Source of the DNA: Lachnospiraceae bacterium
GTDB taxonomy: Bacteria; Bacillota; Clostridia; Lachnospirales; Lachnospiraceae
Assembly (NCBI GenBank): GCA_017427685.1
Contig: JAFRSH010000023.1
Coordinates: 1 to 64,000 of the forward strand
Length of the DNA: 64,000 nucleotides
Direction of reading: 5' to 3'
Shown here piece after piece: positions 17,105-25,755 of the stretch. A program made the position numbers and the translations under genes. Numbering within the stretch: the first letter of the stretch is position 1; every line of letters begins with the position of its first letter. The notes below the pieces were generated by a model. It had not been told where the DNA came from, searched no databases, and saw nothing but the letters and a program-made list of their open reading frames with translations.

Positions 17105-17208
17105 CCGAATGCTTGCGCTTTACCCTTGCGCAAGCATGGGGACCCGTAGGGTCAGCGACCCGGACGCTGGTTCTGCGTCCAGTTGCCGGCGAAGCTGGGG
17201 ACTTGAAC
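17105..17208. repeat. tRNA-associated repeat family, copy C
   Basis: Same order as copy A: GCTTGCGC/GCGCAAGC hairpin then the core (17155-17208). The T-loop-like part reads GGGGTTCAAGTCCCC on the minus strand, where both sides changed together and keep pairing. A further GCGCTTAGCGC hairpin follows. The whole stretch 16838-17333 holds no gene. Confidence 0.7.
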
Positions 17209-17333
17209 CCCGAGCATTTCGCGCTTAGCGCGAATGCGGGGCCCGTAGCGGGAAATGACACGCTTCAAGTCATTTTCCGCGTAGGGAGCGACGTAACGAA
17301 GTTACGTCGGCGGCTTCAGCCGCCACCTCGAGC

Positions 17334-17366
17334 AAAAAAGGGATTCGTTTCAACGAATCCCTTTTT
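17334..17366 (-). terminator. Rho-independent terminator after tRNA-Pro
   Basis: GGGATTCGTT and AACGAATCCC form a perfect 10-bp stem with a 2-base plus-strand loop. It is flanked by six A on one side and five T on the other, so it can work in both directions. It directly follows tRNA-Pro on the minus strand. Confidence 0.85.
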
Positions 17367-17368
17367 GA

Positions 17369-17443
17369 TCGAGGTGACTGGACTTGAACCAGCGACCTCC
17401 ACGTCCCTAACGTGGCGCTCTAGCCAAACTGAGCCACACCTCG
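17369..17443 (-). tRNA. tRNA-Pro (AGG anticodon)
   Basis: 75 nt. Acceptor stem CGAGGTG/CACCTCG with the C1-G72 pair and A73 typical of proline tRNA. Anticodon stem CCACG/CGTGG encloses TTAGGGA, anticodon AGG. T-arm GCTGG-TTCAAGT-CCAGT. CCA is not encoded. An A at position 34 is less common for bacterial tRNA-Pro than T or G. Confidence 0.9.
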
Positions 17444-17488
17444 TAACCTATTTACTTAAACTTACGCCGTCATTCTTATATACGGCAG

Positions 17489-17561
17489 AGCTACTAACCA
17501 GGTTTGAACTGGTGACCTCATCCTTACCGAGGATGCGCTCTACCGACTGAGCTATAGTAGC
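17489..17561 (-). tRNA. tRNA-Thr (GGT anticodon)
   Basis: 73 nt. Acceptor GCTACTA/TAGTAGC, anticodon stem CATCC/GGATG around TCGGTAA (anticodon GGT), T-loop TTCAAAC. CCA not encoded. Cotranscribed with tRNA-Pro, 45 bp apart. Confidence 0.93.
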
Positions 17562-17591
17562 AAACATGTCCTTGCGTGAAGTCCGACGATT

Positions 17592-17620
17592 ATATTATCA
17601 CAGTCCCATCAGTAATGCAA
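17592..17620 (-). promoter_or_regulatory. Promoter of the tRNA-Thr/tRNA-Pro unit
   Basis: Minus strand TTGCAT (17615-17620) and TAATAT (17592-17597), 17 bases apart, about 30 bp before the tRNA-Thr gene. Confidence 0.6.
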
Positions 17621-17708
17621 GCACAAATTATACTATTTTTTCGGAAAATTCGTGTCTCCATTCTGAAGACGAATCCTTCGGGAAATCGCAGCAGGGCCGC
17701 ACCCCGTG

Positions 17709-17733
17709 AAAAAGCGGCAGATCTCTCTGCCGC
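17709..17733 (-). terminator. Terminator of the 118-residue protein gene
   Basis: GCGGCAG/CTGCCGC stem followed on the minus strand by TTTTT. Confidence 0.75.
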
Positions 17734-17754
17734 CTGTAATGATCATATGATTTC

Positions 17755-18111
17755 TCAGAATCTGTCCTTACCACCGGGGATATCGTAGTAAGGTGTTCCC
17801 TCGGGGCCTTCCTCCTGGGGAGTGTTAAACTCCGCATCGATCTCCTTCGCGATGTCCTCGGAGATGGAAACCACGAAATCGTCCTCGCCCGAGTACTCCT
17901 CGTGAGGCTCGTCCGTAGATGAGTAATAGAAGTCCATATCGTACTTCTTGATCAGCATCTTACAGAATTTCTTGGCTTCTTCTTCCGTCTCGTACTGCTT
18001 GGCATTCTCAAATTCTTCAGTGAGTCCGGGGAATTCACAACTTTGAACTACCTTTTTCTTCCCTGTGAAAAAGGCTCTTCCGGTAGGAAGATCAACCTTA
18101 AGTACGTACAT
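17755..18111 (-). CDS. Small acidic hypothetical protein
   Basis: 118 residues. The ATG at 18111 has GGAGG five bases upstream; the upstream TTG overlaps the binding site. N-terminus MYVLKVDLPTGRAFFTGKKK, then a segment EFENAKQYETEEEAKKFCKM resembling the small proteins that carry a tyrosine-strand and helix. The C-terminal third is very acidic (EPHEEYSGEDD). No signal peptide or membrane helix. Family not recognised. Monocistronic, with its own terminator. Confidence 0.65.
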   Translation of the reverse strand: MYVLKVDLPTGRAFFTGKKKVVQSCEFPGLTEEFENAKQYETEEEAKKFCKMLIKKYDMDFYYSSTDEPHEEYSGEDDFVVSISEDIAKEIDAEFNTPQEEGPEGTPYYDIPGGKDRF

Positions 18112-18274
18112 ATATACCTCCAAAGTCCTTACATGCGAATAATTATAACATAACGTAATTAAGTTGTCTATGAGAATTCAGACCTACTCCGGCGTCTCCG
18201 GCTCATTATCACCGCTGTCCCCAAAGTGTACACGACAGATCCGTAACCGGGCATTCCCTAAGTCAGATTTCTCC

Positions 18275-19648
18275 TCACACGGTTATGTTCTTCGCCCAGA
18301 TCCCCGACCTGTAGATGAAGAATCCGACAGTTGCCTTGATGAGGTCGATCGCCTGACAGCAGAAGTACAGGAGAGTGATATCGATCCCCGTAAAATGCGA
18401 CAGGACGTACGCCACAGGGAACACGACAACCCACGTGTAGGCGCTGTCGAAGAGGAACGTGACAAACGTCTTGCCTCCGCTCCTGATCGCGAAGTAGACG
18501 GCATGCAGGAAGCCGTGGATCGGCATGAAGCATGCGCAGATCCTGATGATCGTACCCGCGAGATCCTTGACCTCCCCGTTCGTGTTGTAAACCGACGGGA
18601 ACCAGAACGACATCACTATCATAAGGATCCCGCCCAATGCCGCGAAGAACATGGACATAACGATGATCTTCTTTGAAGAATCCTTCGCTTCATCGATCTC
18701 ACCCGCACCGAGCTTCTGCCCGACTATTATCGCGAGCGAGTCGCCCATGGCTATAAACATGATGTTGAAGATGTTGTAAAGGGTTGACTGGATGTTCGTC
18801 GCCGCAACAACCGCAAGTCCTCGCTGCGCGTAACAGGAGTTCACCGCTGCCATGCCGGCGGCCCAGAGCGTCTCGTTGGCCATAAGCGGTGCGGAGAGTA
18901 ACAGCACCTTCCCGAACATAGCGCGTGAGATCTTAAATCCGCGCCAGAGCCCCTCGAAATAGGGGTTCTTCTTGGTGTGCGTGTGTGAGTAGATCACCAC
19001 GAAAGCAGCCTGGATGTACCTCGACACTACCGTCGCGATCGCAGCGCCCGCAACGCCCATAACAGGCGCGCCGAGCTTACCGAAGATCAGGATATAGTTG
19101 AGGACGAGGTTCACGCCGACAGCGACCATCGAGGCAAACATAGGCACGCTTGTAACACCCGACTCCCTGAGAGTCGAGGAATAGCTCATCTCTATCGCGA
19201 GAGGCGGCAGCGACACGAGCATGATCATCAGGTACTCCTTGCCGTAAGCAAGCGTAGCTACCGGGTCTCCGACCTCCGAAGCGTCGGTCAGGAAGATCGA
19301 GATCAGCTGCTCATCAAGGAAGAAGAGGCCGACCCCGGCGATGATCATAAGCGTTACCGCAATGACCAGCTTGATGCGCAGGACGTTCCTTACGCCCTCC
19401 ATGTTGCGTTGCCCGTAATACTGAGCGCCGAGGATCCCGCCGCCCGAAACGACTCCGAACAGGCACAGGATCACGACGAACATAAACTGGTTGACGATCG
19501 ACACGCCGCTCATCTGCTCGGTGCCGACCTGCCCGATCATGACATTGTCCAGCAGATTTACGAAATTGGTGATCCCGTTCTGCACCATGATCGGAAGTGC
19601 TATGAGAAGCACTTTCTTATAAAAATGTTTTGTTCCTAGTATACTCAT
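18275..19648 (-). CDS. MATE-family efflux protein (second paralogue)
   Basis: 457 residues with about twelve membrane helices. N-terminus FYKKVLLIALPIMVQNGITN then FVNLLDNVMIGQVGTEQMSG is typical of the NorM/DinF-like branch. Sequence differs clearly from the MATE at 5639, so it is not a recent duplicate. It begins 11 bp after the stop of rlmB and is probably read through from that operon. Transported compound unknown. Confidence 0.9.
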   Translation of the reverse strand: MSILGTKHFYKKVLLIALPIMVQNGITNFVNLLDNVMIGQVGTEQMSGVSIVNQFMFVVILCLFGVVSGGGILGAQYYGQRNMEGVRNVLRIKLVIAVTLMIIAGVGLFFLDEQLISIFLTDASEVGDPVATLAYGKEYLMIMLVSLPPLAIEMSYSSTLRESGVTSVPMFASMVAVGVNLVLNYILIFGKLGAPVMGVAGAAIATVVSRYIQAAFVVIYSHTHTKKNPYFEGLWRGFKISRAMFGKVLLLSAPLMANETLWAAGMAAVNSCYAQRGLAVVAATNIQSTLYNIFNIMFIAMGDSLAIIVGQKLGAGEIDEAKDSSKKIIVMSMFFAALGGILMIVMSFWFPSVYNTNGEVKDLAGTIIRICACFMPIHGFLHAVYFAIRSGGKTFVTFLFDSAYTWVVVFPVAYVLSHFTGIDITLLYFCCQAIDLIKATVGFFIYRSGIWAKNITV

Positions 19649-19659
19649 ATCTTTTCTTA

Positions 19660-20472
19660 TTACTTACTTTGTACGCGCTGTCTGGCCGCCTCGAACATGA
19701 GGATACCGGCAGCTACAGACGCGTTGAGCGAATCAATGTCACCTTTCATAGGGATGCTTACAGCGAAGTCGCAGTGCTCCTTAACAAGCCTTGAGACGCC
19801 TTCACCTTCCGAGCCGATCACAAGTCCGAGAGACCCCGTGAGGTTGCAGTCGTACATGCTCTGACCGCCCATCTCGGCGCAGGCGAACCACATGCCTTCT
19901 TTCTTGAGCTCTTCCATCGTGGCGGTGAGGTTCGTGACCTTCGCAACGGGCGTGTAATTGAGCGCACCCGCACTGGTCCTTGCGACAGTCGCGGTGAGTC
20001 CCGCTGCCCTCCTCTTCGGAATGATCACGCCGTGAGCGCCCGCAAGATTAGCGCTTCTGATGATGGCACCGAGGTTGTGGGGATCCTCGATCCCGTCGAG
20101 CAGGATCACGAACGGAGATTCTCCCTTAGCACGGGCAGCTTCGAGGATATCCGATACCTCAGCATACTCATAAGCAGCCGCATATGCGATAACACCCTGG
20201 TGATTCTTCGTCTCGGACATCTGATCAAGTCGTTCTTTCTTAACGAAGGAGACTATAGTGTCCTGCTTCTTGGCCTCGCGAAGGATGCTCGAGATCGCAC
20301 CTTCACGCGCCCCGTCAAGGATGAAAAGCTTGTCGATGGTCTTCCCGGAACGGAAAGCCTCAAGAACCGCGTTCTTGCCTTCAAGTGTTGAAAAAGCAGC
20401 CTCGCTTTCGTGCTCGCCGCCGTTTCTCGGATTCACTTCGTCTCTCTTTCTCTTGTTATCCTGATACTTCAT
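19660..20472 (-). CDS. rlmB: 23S rRNA (guanosine-2'-O)-methyltransferase RlmB
   Basis: 270 residues from the ATG at 20472 (GAGAGG eight bases upstream). An N-terminal substrate-binding domain (LEGKNAVLEAFRSGKTIDKL) precedes the SPOUT methyltransferase domain. The three SpoU motifs are present: DGIEDPHNLGAIIRSAN, GLVIGSEGEGVSRLVKEHCD, and IPMKGDIDSLNASVAAGI. RlmB methylates G2251 in the ribosomal P-site loop; the equivalent target is expected here. In Firmicutes rlmB commonly follows cysS and mrnC; here a PTS-like gene separates them. Confidence 0.92.
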   Translation of the reverse strand: MKYQDNKRKRDEVNPRNGGEHESEAAFSTLEGKNAVLEAFRSGKTIDKLFILDGAREGAISSILREAKKQDTIVSFVKKERLDQMSETKNHQGVIAYAAAYEYAEVSDILEAARAKGESPFVILLDGIEDPHNLGAIIRSANLAGAHGVIIPKRRAAGLTATVARTSAGALNYTPVAKVTNLTATMEELKKEGMWFACAEMGGQSMYDCNLTGSLGLVIGSEGEGVSRLVKEHCDFAVSIPMKGDIDSLNASVAAGILMFEAARQRVQSK

Positions 20473-20526
20473 GATCAAAACCTCTCAAATGCTTCGGGCA
20501 AAGGCCCATACTCATATTAACGTAAA

Positions 20527-20554
20527 CTCAGCCGGGGCTCCGGCCCCGACTGAG
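20527..20554 (-). terminator. GC-rich hairpin between the PfoR-like gene and rlmB
   Basis: CTCAGCCGGGGC/GCCCCGACTGAG with one mismatch and a short loop. On the minus strand it is followed only by TTTACG, so termination is likely partial. Confidence 0.4.
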
Positions 20555-20605
20555 CTGATTGCATGATCTGTAACTTTCAAACCGATCCCAAAAGGGGATG
20601 CCGAC

Positions 20606-21697
20606 TCATCTCTCAAGCTTTAAGTCGCCCTCTTTGATCCAGCCGATCTTCCTGAGCAGAAGTCCGATAGCCCAGGTAAGAAGTCCGGGAAGGATAAAGC
20701 TGATGAGCACAAGCCCGATCCAATCCATGGCACCTGCGGTGCAGTGTCCCGCTTCGTCAAGCCAGCCGGTATAAACACCGATCTGTCCGACAAGTCCGCA
20801 TGTACCCATACCGGAAGATATGGGTGCGCCGTTCATCTCAAGTTTGAAAATACATGTCGCGATGGGGCCCGTGATCGCCGAAGCGATGATCGGAGGGATC
20901 CAGATCCTCGGGTTCTTGATGATGTTACCCATCTGAAGCATGCTCGTGCCGAGGCCCTGTGAAACAAGACCGCCGACTTTGTTCTCGCGGAAGCTCATTA
21001 CCGCGAAACCAACCATCTGTGCACAACATCCCGCAACAGCGGCTCCGCCGGCAAGACCCGTAAGTCCGAGTGCCGCGCAGATCGCAGCGGAGCTGATCGG
21101 CAGCGTAAGCGCGATACCGATAACAACCGACACAACGATTCCCATAACGAAAGGCTGCTGGTTTGTTGCCCACATGATTATATTGCCTACCGAACTTGCC
21201 GCCTCTCCGATGTACGGAGCAACGAGCATCGACAGACCGACACCGGTGCAGATCGTAACGGAAGGCGTTACAAGAATATCAACTTTGGTCGTCTTGGAGA
21301 CAAGTTTTCCCATCTCGGTCGCGATGATCGCGATGAAGAATACCGCAAGCGGTCCCCCAGCTCCGCCGAGCGTATTGGCCGCGCTGCCGACAGCTATCAT
21401 CGAGAAGATGACGAGCGGCGAGCCCTTGAGCGAGTACGCGATGGCTGCTGCCATTGCAGGTCCCGCAACTGCTTTTGCATAATTACCCGCTTCCGTGAAA
21501 AACTCGATACCAAACTGTGTTCCGATAGTGGAAAGTATCGTTCCGATAAGAAGAGAAGCAAACAAGCCGTTCGCCATGGCACTCATAGCGTCAATAAAGT
21601 ACGCTTTGGCCGAGAACACGATGTTCTGCTTTTTGAGGAAAGCCTTAAAGCCGCCTCCTGAAGTAGTCTTCTGTACTTCGTCCCTATTTTCTTCCAT
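20606..21697 (-). CDS. PfoR-like PTS EIIC_2 family membrane protein
   Basis: 363 residues with about nine to ten hydrophobic helices and many Gly/Ala. Sequence such as IGTQFGIEFFTEAGNYAKAV, AVGSAANTLGGAGGPLAVFF and NGAPISSGMGTCGLVGQIGV matches the PTS_EIIC_2 family, which includes PfoR of Clostridium perfringens. These proteins resemble sugar-PTS permease domains but lack the EIIA/EIIB phosphorylation domains, as here. Substrate unknown. It interrupts the usual mrnC-rlmB neighbourhood and is followed by a GC hairpin. Confidence 0.8.
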   Translation of the reverse strand: MEENRDEVQKTTSGGGFKAFLKKQNIVFSAKAYFIDAMSAMANGLFASLLIGTILSTIGTQFGIEFFTEAGNYAKAVAGPAMAAAIAYSLKGSPLVIFSMIAVGSAANTLGGAGGPLAVFFIAIIATEMGKLVSKTTKVDILVTPSVTICTGVGLSMLVAPYIGEAASSVGNIIMWATNQQPFVMGIVVSVVIGIALTLPISSAAICAALGLTGLAGGAAVAGCCAQMVGFAVMSFRENKVGGLVSQGLGTSMLQMGNIIKNPRIWIPPIIASAITGPIATCIFKLEMNGAPISSGMGTCGLVGQIGVYTGWLDEAGHCTAGAMDWIGLVLISFILPGLLTWAIGLLLRKIGWIKEGDLKLER

Positions 21698-21844
21698 CTC
21701 TTTGTGTCCGCTCTTTAGCGGACTCTCCTTTCGCCCACTCAGGTGCTATTTTGTAAATCCCCATACAATAGCCCTATCATACCCTTAAGTACCTTCTATC
21801 ATAAACACGCTCGTCCCCGGCCTCTGACGGCAGGTAGCCTGCGT

Positions 21845-22285
21845 TTATGACTTTTTCTTAGCGATGGCTTCCTTAAGAAGCGGCTCGCAGATCTCAAAGA
21901 TCCTCTCCTTCTTCCCCTCAAGAAAGAGGTATCCGATCAGTGCTTCAAATCCGGTCGCAGTGTGATACTCGACCCTTGAAGCCGACTTGGGGATCGATGT
22001 GCTGTTCGCGTTCTTGCCGCGACGGTACGCGTCCCTTTCGTCATCCTCGAGTGAATCTTCGATCGTCTTTGCAAAGGCCGCCTGAGCTTTCGCACTGACC
22101 ATGCGCGTCGCGATCCTGTTAAGGTCGCTCACGTGATTGAGTCCGCTCTCAACAAGCGTAGACCTGACAACGATCTCAAATACACTGTCTCCGATATATG
22201 CCAGAGTCAGACCCGGGAGAGCCTTCGGATCACGTTCCTTGATCCCGAGCTTCTCACACAGGTCACAGACCAAAGCTTCTGCCAT
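21845..22285 (-). CDS. mrnC: Mini-ribonuclease 3
   Basis: 146 residues, a single RNase III catalytic domain without the double-stranded-RNA-binding domain. PGLTLAYIGDSVFEIVVRST carries the signature helix with catalytic Asp and Glu, and EYHTATGFEALIGYLFLEGK the second acidic site. In Bacillus this enzyme matures the ends of 23S rRNA. It begins 12 bp after cysS ends and is surely cotranscribed. Confidence 0.93.
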   Translation of the reverse strand: MAEALVCDLCEKLGIKERDPKALPGLTLAYIGDSVFEIVVRSTLVESGLNHVSDLNRIATRMVSAKAQAAFAKTIEDSLEDDERDAYRRGKNANSTSIPKSASRVEYHTATGFEALIGYLFLEGKKERIFEICEPLLKEAIAKKKS

Positions 22286-22297
22286 TATAGTCTCCTC

Positions 22298-23716
22298 TTA
22301 TTTCTGTACCGACCAAACAACGCCCTCACGGGTGTCCTTGATCACGATACCCTTCGAAGCGAGCTCGTCACGGATGCTGTCGGCGGTAGCGAAATCCTTG
22401 GCCTTCTTGGCCTCGGCACGCTTCGCGATCATCTCTTCAACGTAGGTCTTAAGTTCTTCGTCAACGCCTTCGTCCTCTTTCGCTTCCTCGGGCTTCAAAA
22501 GATCGAGTCCGAGCACGGTGTCAAAGGACTTAAGGAGTTCAACCTTAGTAGCGTTGCTCATATCGGCCTTGATCACTTCGTAAACAACGGTGAGTGCGGA
22601 CGATGTGTTCACGTCACTTGCGAGGGCAGCGATGAACTTGTCCTTATATGCGTTAAAAGCCTCAGTATCAACTGTGCCCTGCTCGCCGGTCGTGCAGCGA
22701 AGTGCAGCCTTGCGGAGCTTGTCATAAGCCGAAACCGCGTTGTCGAGAGCGTCGTACGAGAACTCGAGCGGCTTACGGTAATGTGACTGCAGGCAGAAGA
22801 ACCTGTAAGCAAGCGGGTTGTAGCCGGCCTCCTTGAGGACGGTCACAGTGAGGATGTTGCCCTTCGACTTGCTCATCTTGCCCGAGCGGTCGTTGAGGTG
22901 ATGAACGTGGAACCAGTAGTTGCACCACTTGTGACCGATGAACGACTCGCTCTGCGCGATCTCGTTCGTGTGATGAGGGAAGATGTTGTCCACGCCGCCG
23001 CAGTGGATGTCCATGTACTCGCCGAGATGCTTCATGCTGATGCAGGAGCACTCGATGTGCCAACCGGGGTAACCGACGCCCCAAGGGCTGTCCCACTTGA
23101 GCGCCTGATCCTCGAACTTCGACTTGGTGAACCAGAGCACGAAATCGTTCTTGTTGCGCTTGTTGGTGTCTTCTTCAACGTCATCCCTGACGCCGACCAT
23201 AAGCTCGTCCTCGTTCTGATTGCCGAAGACGTAGTAATCCTTGAGCTTCGAAGTATCGAAGTAGATGTTCTCCCCTGCCTTGTAGGCATAGCCCTTCTCG
23301 AGAAGGCCTTCGATCATGTTGATGAACTCGGGGATGCAGTTCGTAGCGGGCTCGACAACGTCGGGCGTCTTGATGTTGAGGGCTGCGCAGTCGGTAAAGA
23401 ATGCCTTGGTGTAGAAGTCGGCGATCTCCATGACCGTCTTGTTCTCGCGCTTGGCGCCCTTGAGCATCTTGTCCTCGCCGGTGTCGGCGTCGCTCGAAAG
23501 GTGGCCCACGTCAGTGATGTTCATGACTCTCTTGACGTCGTAGCCCATGTAGCGCAGCGATTTCTCGAGGATATCCTCGCAGATATAGCTGCGGAGGTTT
23601 CCGATATGTGCAAAGTGGTAAACGGTGGGGCCGCATGTGTACATGCTGACCTTGCCCTCCGTGTTGGGGACAAAGTCCTCCACCTTCTTGGTTAACGTAT
23701 TGTATATTCTTAACAT
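22298..23716 (-). CDS. cysS: Cysteinyl-tRNA synthetase
   Basis: 472 residues, the normal size. MYTCGPTVYHFAHIGNLRSY holds the first zinc cysteine and the HIGH-type motif (here HIGN, standard for this enzyme). GWHIECSCIS and CGGVDNIFPHHTNEIAQSE carry the other zinc ligands. SGKMSKSKGN is the KMSKS loop. The C-terminal helical anticodon domain ends at EGVVWSVQK. Only 62 bp separate it from the upstream gene, so there is no room for a T-box leader. Confidence 0.96.
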   Translation of the reverse strand: MLRIYNTLTKKVEDFVPNTEGKVSMYTCGPTVYHFAHIGNLRSYICEDILEKSLRYMGYDVKRVMNITDVGHLSSDADTGEDKMLKGAKRENKTVMEIADFYTKAFFTDCAALNIKTPDVVEPATNCIPEFINMIEGLLEKGYAYKAGENIYFDTSKLKDYYVFGNQNEDELMVGVRDDVEEDTNKRNKNDFVLWFTKSKFEDQALKWDSPWGVGYPGWHIECSCISMKHLGEYMDIHCGGVDNIFPHHTNEIAQSESFIGHKWCNYWFHVHHLNDRSGKMSKSKGNILTVTVLKEAGYNPLAYRFFCLQSHYRKPLEFSYDALDNAVSAYDKLRKAALRCTTGEQGTVDTEAFNAYKDKFIAALASDVNTSSALTVVYEVIKADMSNATKVELLKSFDTVLGLDLLKPEEAKEDEGVDEELKTYVEEMIAKRAEAKKAKDFATADSIRDELASKGIVIKDTREGVVWSVQK

Positions 23717-23778
23717 AGCTTTGTTCCTGCCTTACGATTTGATTAATCCTTCAGCGGCATTAACGCTTATGTGACAGA

Positions 23779-25467
23779 TCAGAAGATTCTCCATCCACAG
23801 ATGAACCTTGAGCTCCACCACGACGAAAGCGGTCTGTGCATGATCTTCTGACGTGACGACGATGCATCGATAACGGTGCCGTCCTCACCGATGATACCCA
23901 CGTGACCCGTAACGACAATGATATCGCCGGCCTTCAGTGATGAGTATGATGTGATCTTCTTATACTTGCCCACCGTACGCCACTGGTAGGATGTGATATA
24001 ACTCTGCTTAACGCCCACCTGGTTGAGGCACCAGTAAACGAAGCCCGAACAGTCGAACTGGTTGGGTCCCTTCGCTCCGTACTTGTACTTGCAACCAAGC
24101 TTCGAAAGCGCAACCTGAAGGAGCGACTTAACAGAGCCGCCGCTCGCGCTTCCTGTTTCAACAGCGCCCGACGAAGATCCCGATGAACCCTTGCCCGTGC
24201 CGCCCGTGAGGAGCGTCATGGTCTTGGGTCCGACGTTACCGTCCGCCGAAAGGCCGTTATTCTTCTGGAATTCCTTTACTGCCTTGTCGGTAACCTCACC
24301 GAAGTAGCCTGTTGCACTGCCCTTTGAGAGATAGCCGAGCTTGATGAGCATCTCCTGAACACGCTTGACCGTATCACCTTCGTCTCCGATAACGAGACCG
24401 TTGGGGATAGCCGATGTGCTCATGATCTTGTCTCTTGTTGTAGGTCCGAGGTAGCCGTCAACGACAAGGTCGTTACGCGACTGGAAGAGCTTTACGGCGG
24501 CAAGCGTATCGTTACCGTAGCTTCCGTCGGGCTCTGTTGTCAGATAAGCCAGCTCTTTCAGCCGCTTCTGACACTCGAGTACTATATCGTTCTTGTCACC
24601 GAACGAAACAACGTTGGCCTTGACATCACCGTAATACAAGAGCTCGGTGGTCGCTGTGCCGACGAGACCGTCAGCCGTGAGGCCGTTCGCGTTCTGGAGT
24701 GCGCGCACGGCGTTCTCCGTCTCGGTTCCGAACGTTCCGTTGATAAGACTCTTCTTCTCGAGGTAACCAAGCTCGTAGAGACGTGTCTGGACAAGCTTGA
24801 TATCGTCACCCTCCATGCCTTTCTTGAGGAGGTAGGACTTAGCTGTGGGATCGAGGATCATGGCGATCGTTTCCTGACCCATGATACCGTCCTGTTTGAG
24901 GTCGTTCTGCCTCTGGAAGCGCTTAACGGCCTCCATGGTGATGCTTCCGTAGTAATTGGTGGGCTCGGCGGGCTCCATGAAGCCGAGGTCCATCAGCTTG
25001 GACTGGATAACGGCGACACTCGAATCCCTGGTGCCGCGGTTGTAGATCGGAAGGAACTCGACTTCGTTGATATCGAGAACGACTTCCTCGTCATCGTCAC
25101 CGTACATCGTGACTTCGTAATTCTCAAGAAGTTCTTCCATGATCTGTCCCTGAAGGTCACCCTCGGAGATCACGTACGGATCCTCGTCTTCGGGCTCCGG
25201 AACAGGAGTAGGTGTGGGCTCGGGTGTGATGATCACCGCGATCGCCTCAACTTCGCCGGCGGGATTACCCAGAACTATGGGCGCTTCCGTACCCCAGTCA
25301 ACATCTCCGGTGATCTCGGGTGTCGCGATCTCCGTCTCTTCTGCGGAGCTTTCGGCACCGACCTCGCCGGACGAATCAAACAGTACAGAGCAAATGATCA
25401 TACAGACCATAACCACAAGCATGGAGATGATCCCCACCCTGTACTTTAATATATGAGATTTAAACAT
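23779..25467 (-). CDS. Membrane-anchored NlpC/P60 hydrolase with four peptidoglycan-binding domains
   Basis: 562 residues. An N-terminal membrane anchor (about 10-32) is followed by an acidic, Pro/Thr linker (ITPEPTPTPVPEPEDEDP). Four PG_binding_1 domains lie at about 135-440, each with a variant of VKxxQxxLxxLGYL and DGxxGxxT. A Gly/Ser linker leads to the NlpC/P60 domain: DCSGFVYWCLNQ with catalytic Cys, GHVGIIGEDG with catalytic His. The family cuts the D-gamma-Glu to diamino-acid bond in cell-wall peptides, in cell separation or growth. Own promoter at 25566-25593. Confidence 0.9.
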   Translation of the reverse strand: MFKSHILKYRVGIISMLVVMVCMIICSVLFDSSGEVGAESSAEETEIATPEITGDVDWGTEAPIVLGNPAGEVEAIAVIITPEPTPTPVPEPEDEDPYVISEGDLQGQIMEELLENYEVTMYGDDDEEVVLDINEVEFLPIYNRGTRDSSVAVIQSKLMDLGFMEPAEPTNYYGSITMEAVKRFQRQNDLKQDGIMGQETIAMILDPTAKSYLLKKGMEGDDIKLVQTRLYELGYLEKKSLINGTFGTETENAVRALQNANGLTADGLVGTATTELLYYGDVKANVVSFGDKNDIVLECQKRLKELAYLTTEPDGSYGNDTLAAVKLFQSRNDLVVDGYLGPTTRDKIMSTSAIPNGLVIGDEGDTVKRVQEMLIKLGYLSKGSATGYFGEVTDKAVKEFQKNNGLSADGNVGPKTMTLLTGGTGKGSSGSSSGAVETGSASGGSVKSLLQVALSKLGCKYKYGAKGPNQFDCSGFVYWCLNQVGVKQSYITSYQWRTVGKYKKITSYSSLKAGDIIVVTGHVGIIGEDGTVIDASSSRQKIMHRPLSSWWSSRFICGWRIF

Positions 25468-25565
25468 TACTGAAAGTATTCCTTCCCCGGATCAATTCCG
25501 TGATAAGTGCCTGCCCTTCTCCCGATGCCCGGTTGCATCCTGCAGGCATACAAATTCGCCATAAT

Positions 25566-25593
25566 ATTATAACAGAAAATCCCGAATTTTCAA
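25566..25593 (-). promoter_or_regulatory. Promoter of the NlpC/P60 gene
   Basis: Minus strand TTGAAA (25588-25593) and TATAAT (25566-25571), 16 bases apart. Confidence 0.65.
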
Positions 25594-25671
25594 GAAAAAC
25601 CGTACCCGTAATCGAGCAGGCCGGCTCCTGCCCGATGTGACGGGTCATCCCGCGTACAAGTCAGCTCGCGC

Positions 25672-25700
25672 AAAAGACCTCCCGCTTCAGGCGGGAGGTC
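25672..25700 (-). terminator. Terminator of the zinc-ribbon membrane protein gene
   Basis: GACCTCCCGC/GCGGGAGGTC, a 10- to 11-bp GC-rich stem with short loop, followed on the minus strand by TTTTG. Confidence 0.85.
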
Positions 25701-25755
25701 CATGTCTTTATAAAGTGTGTTTGATCGTCCGAAACCGGATCAGATCGCGAGCCGT

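Noticed and set aside
18164..18676. Plus-strand open frame opposite the second MATE gene
   Set aside because: Highly charged, low-complexity composition and full overlap with a well-supported minus-strand gene.
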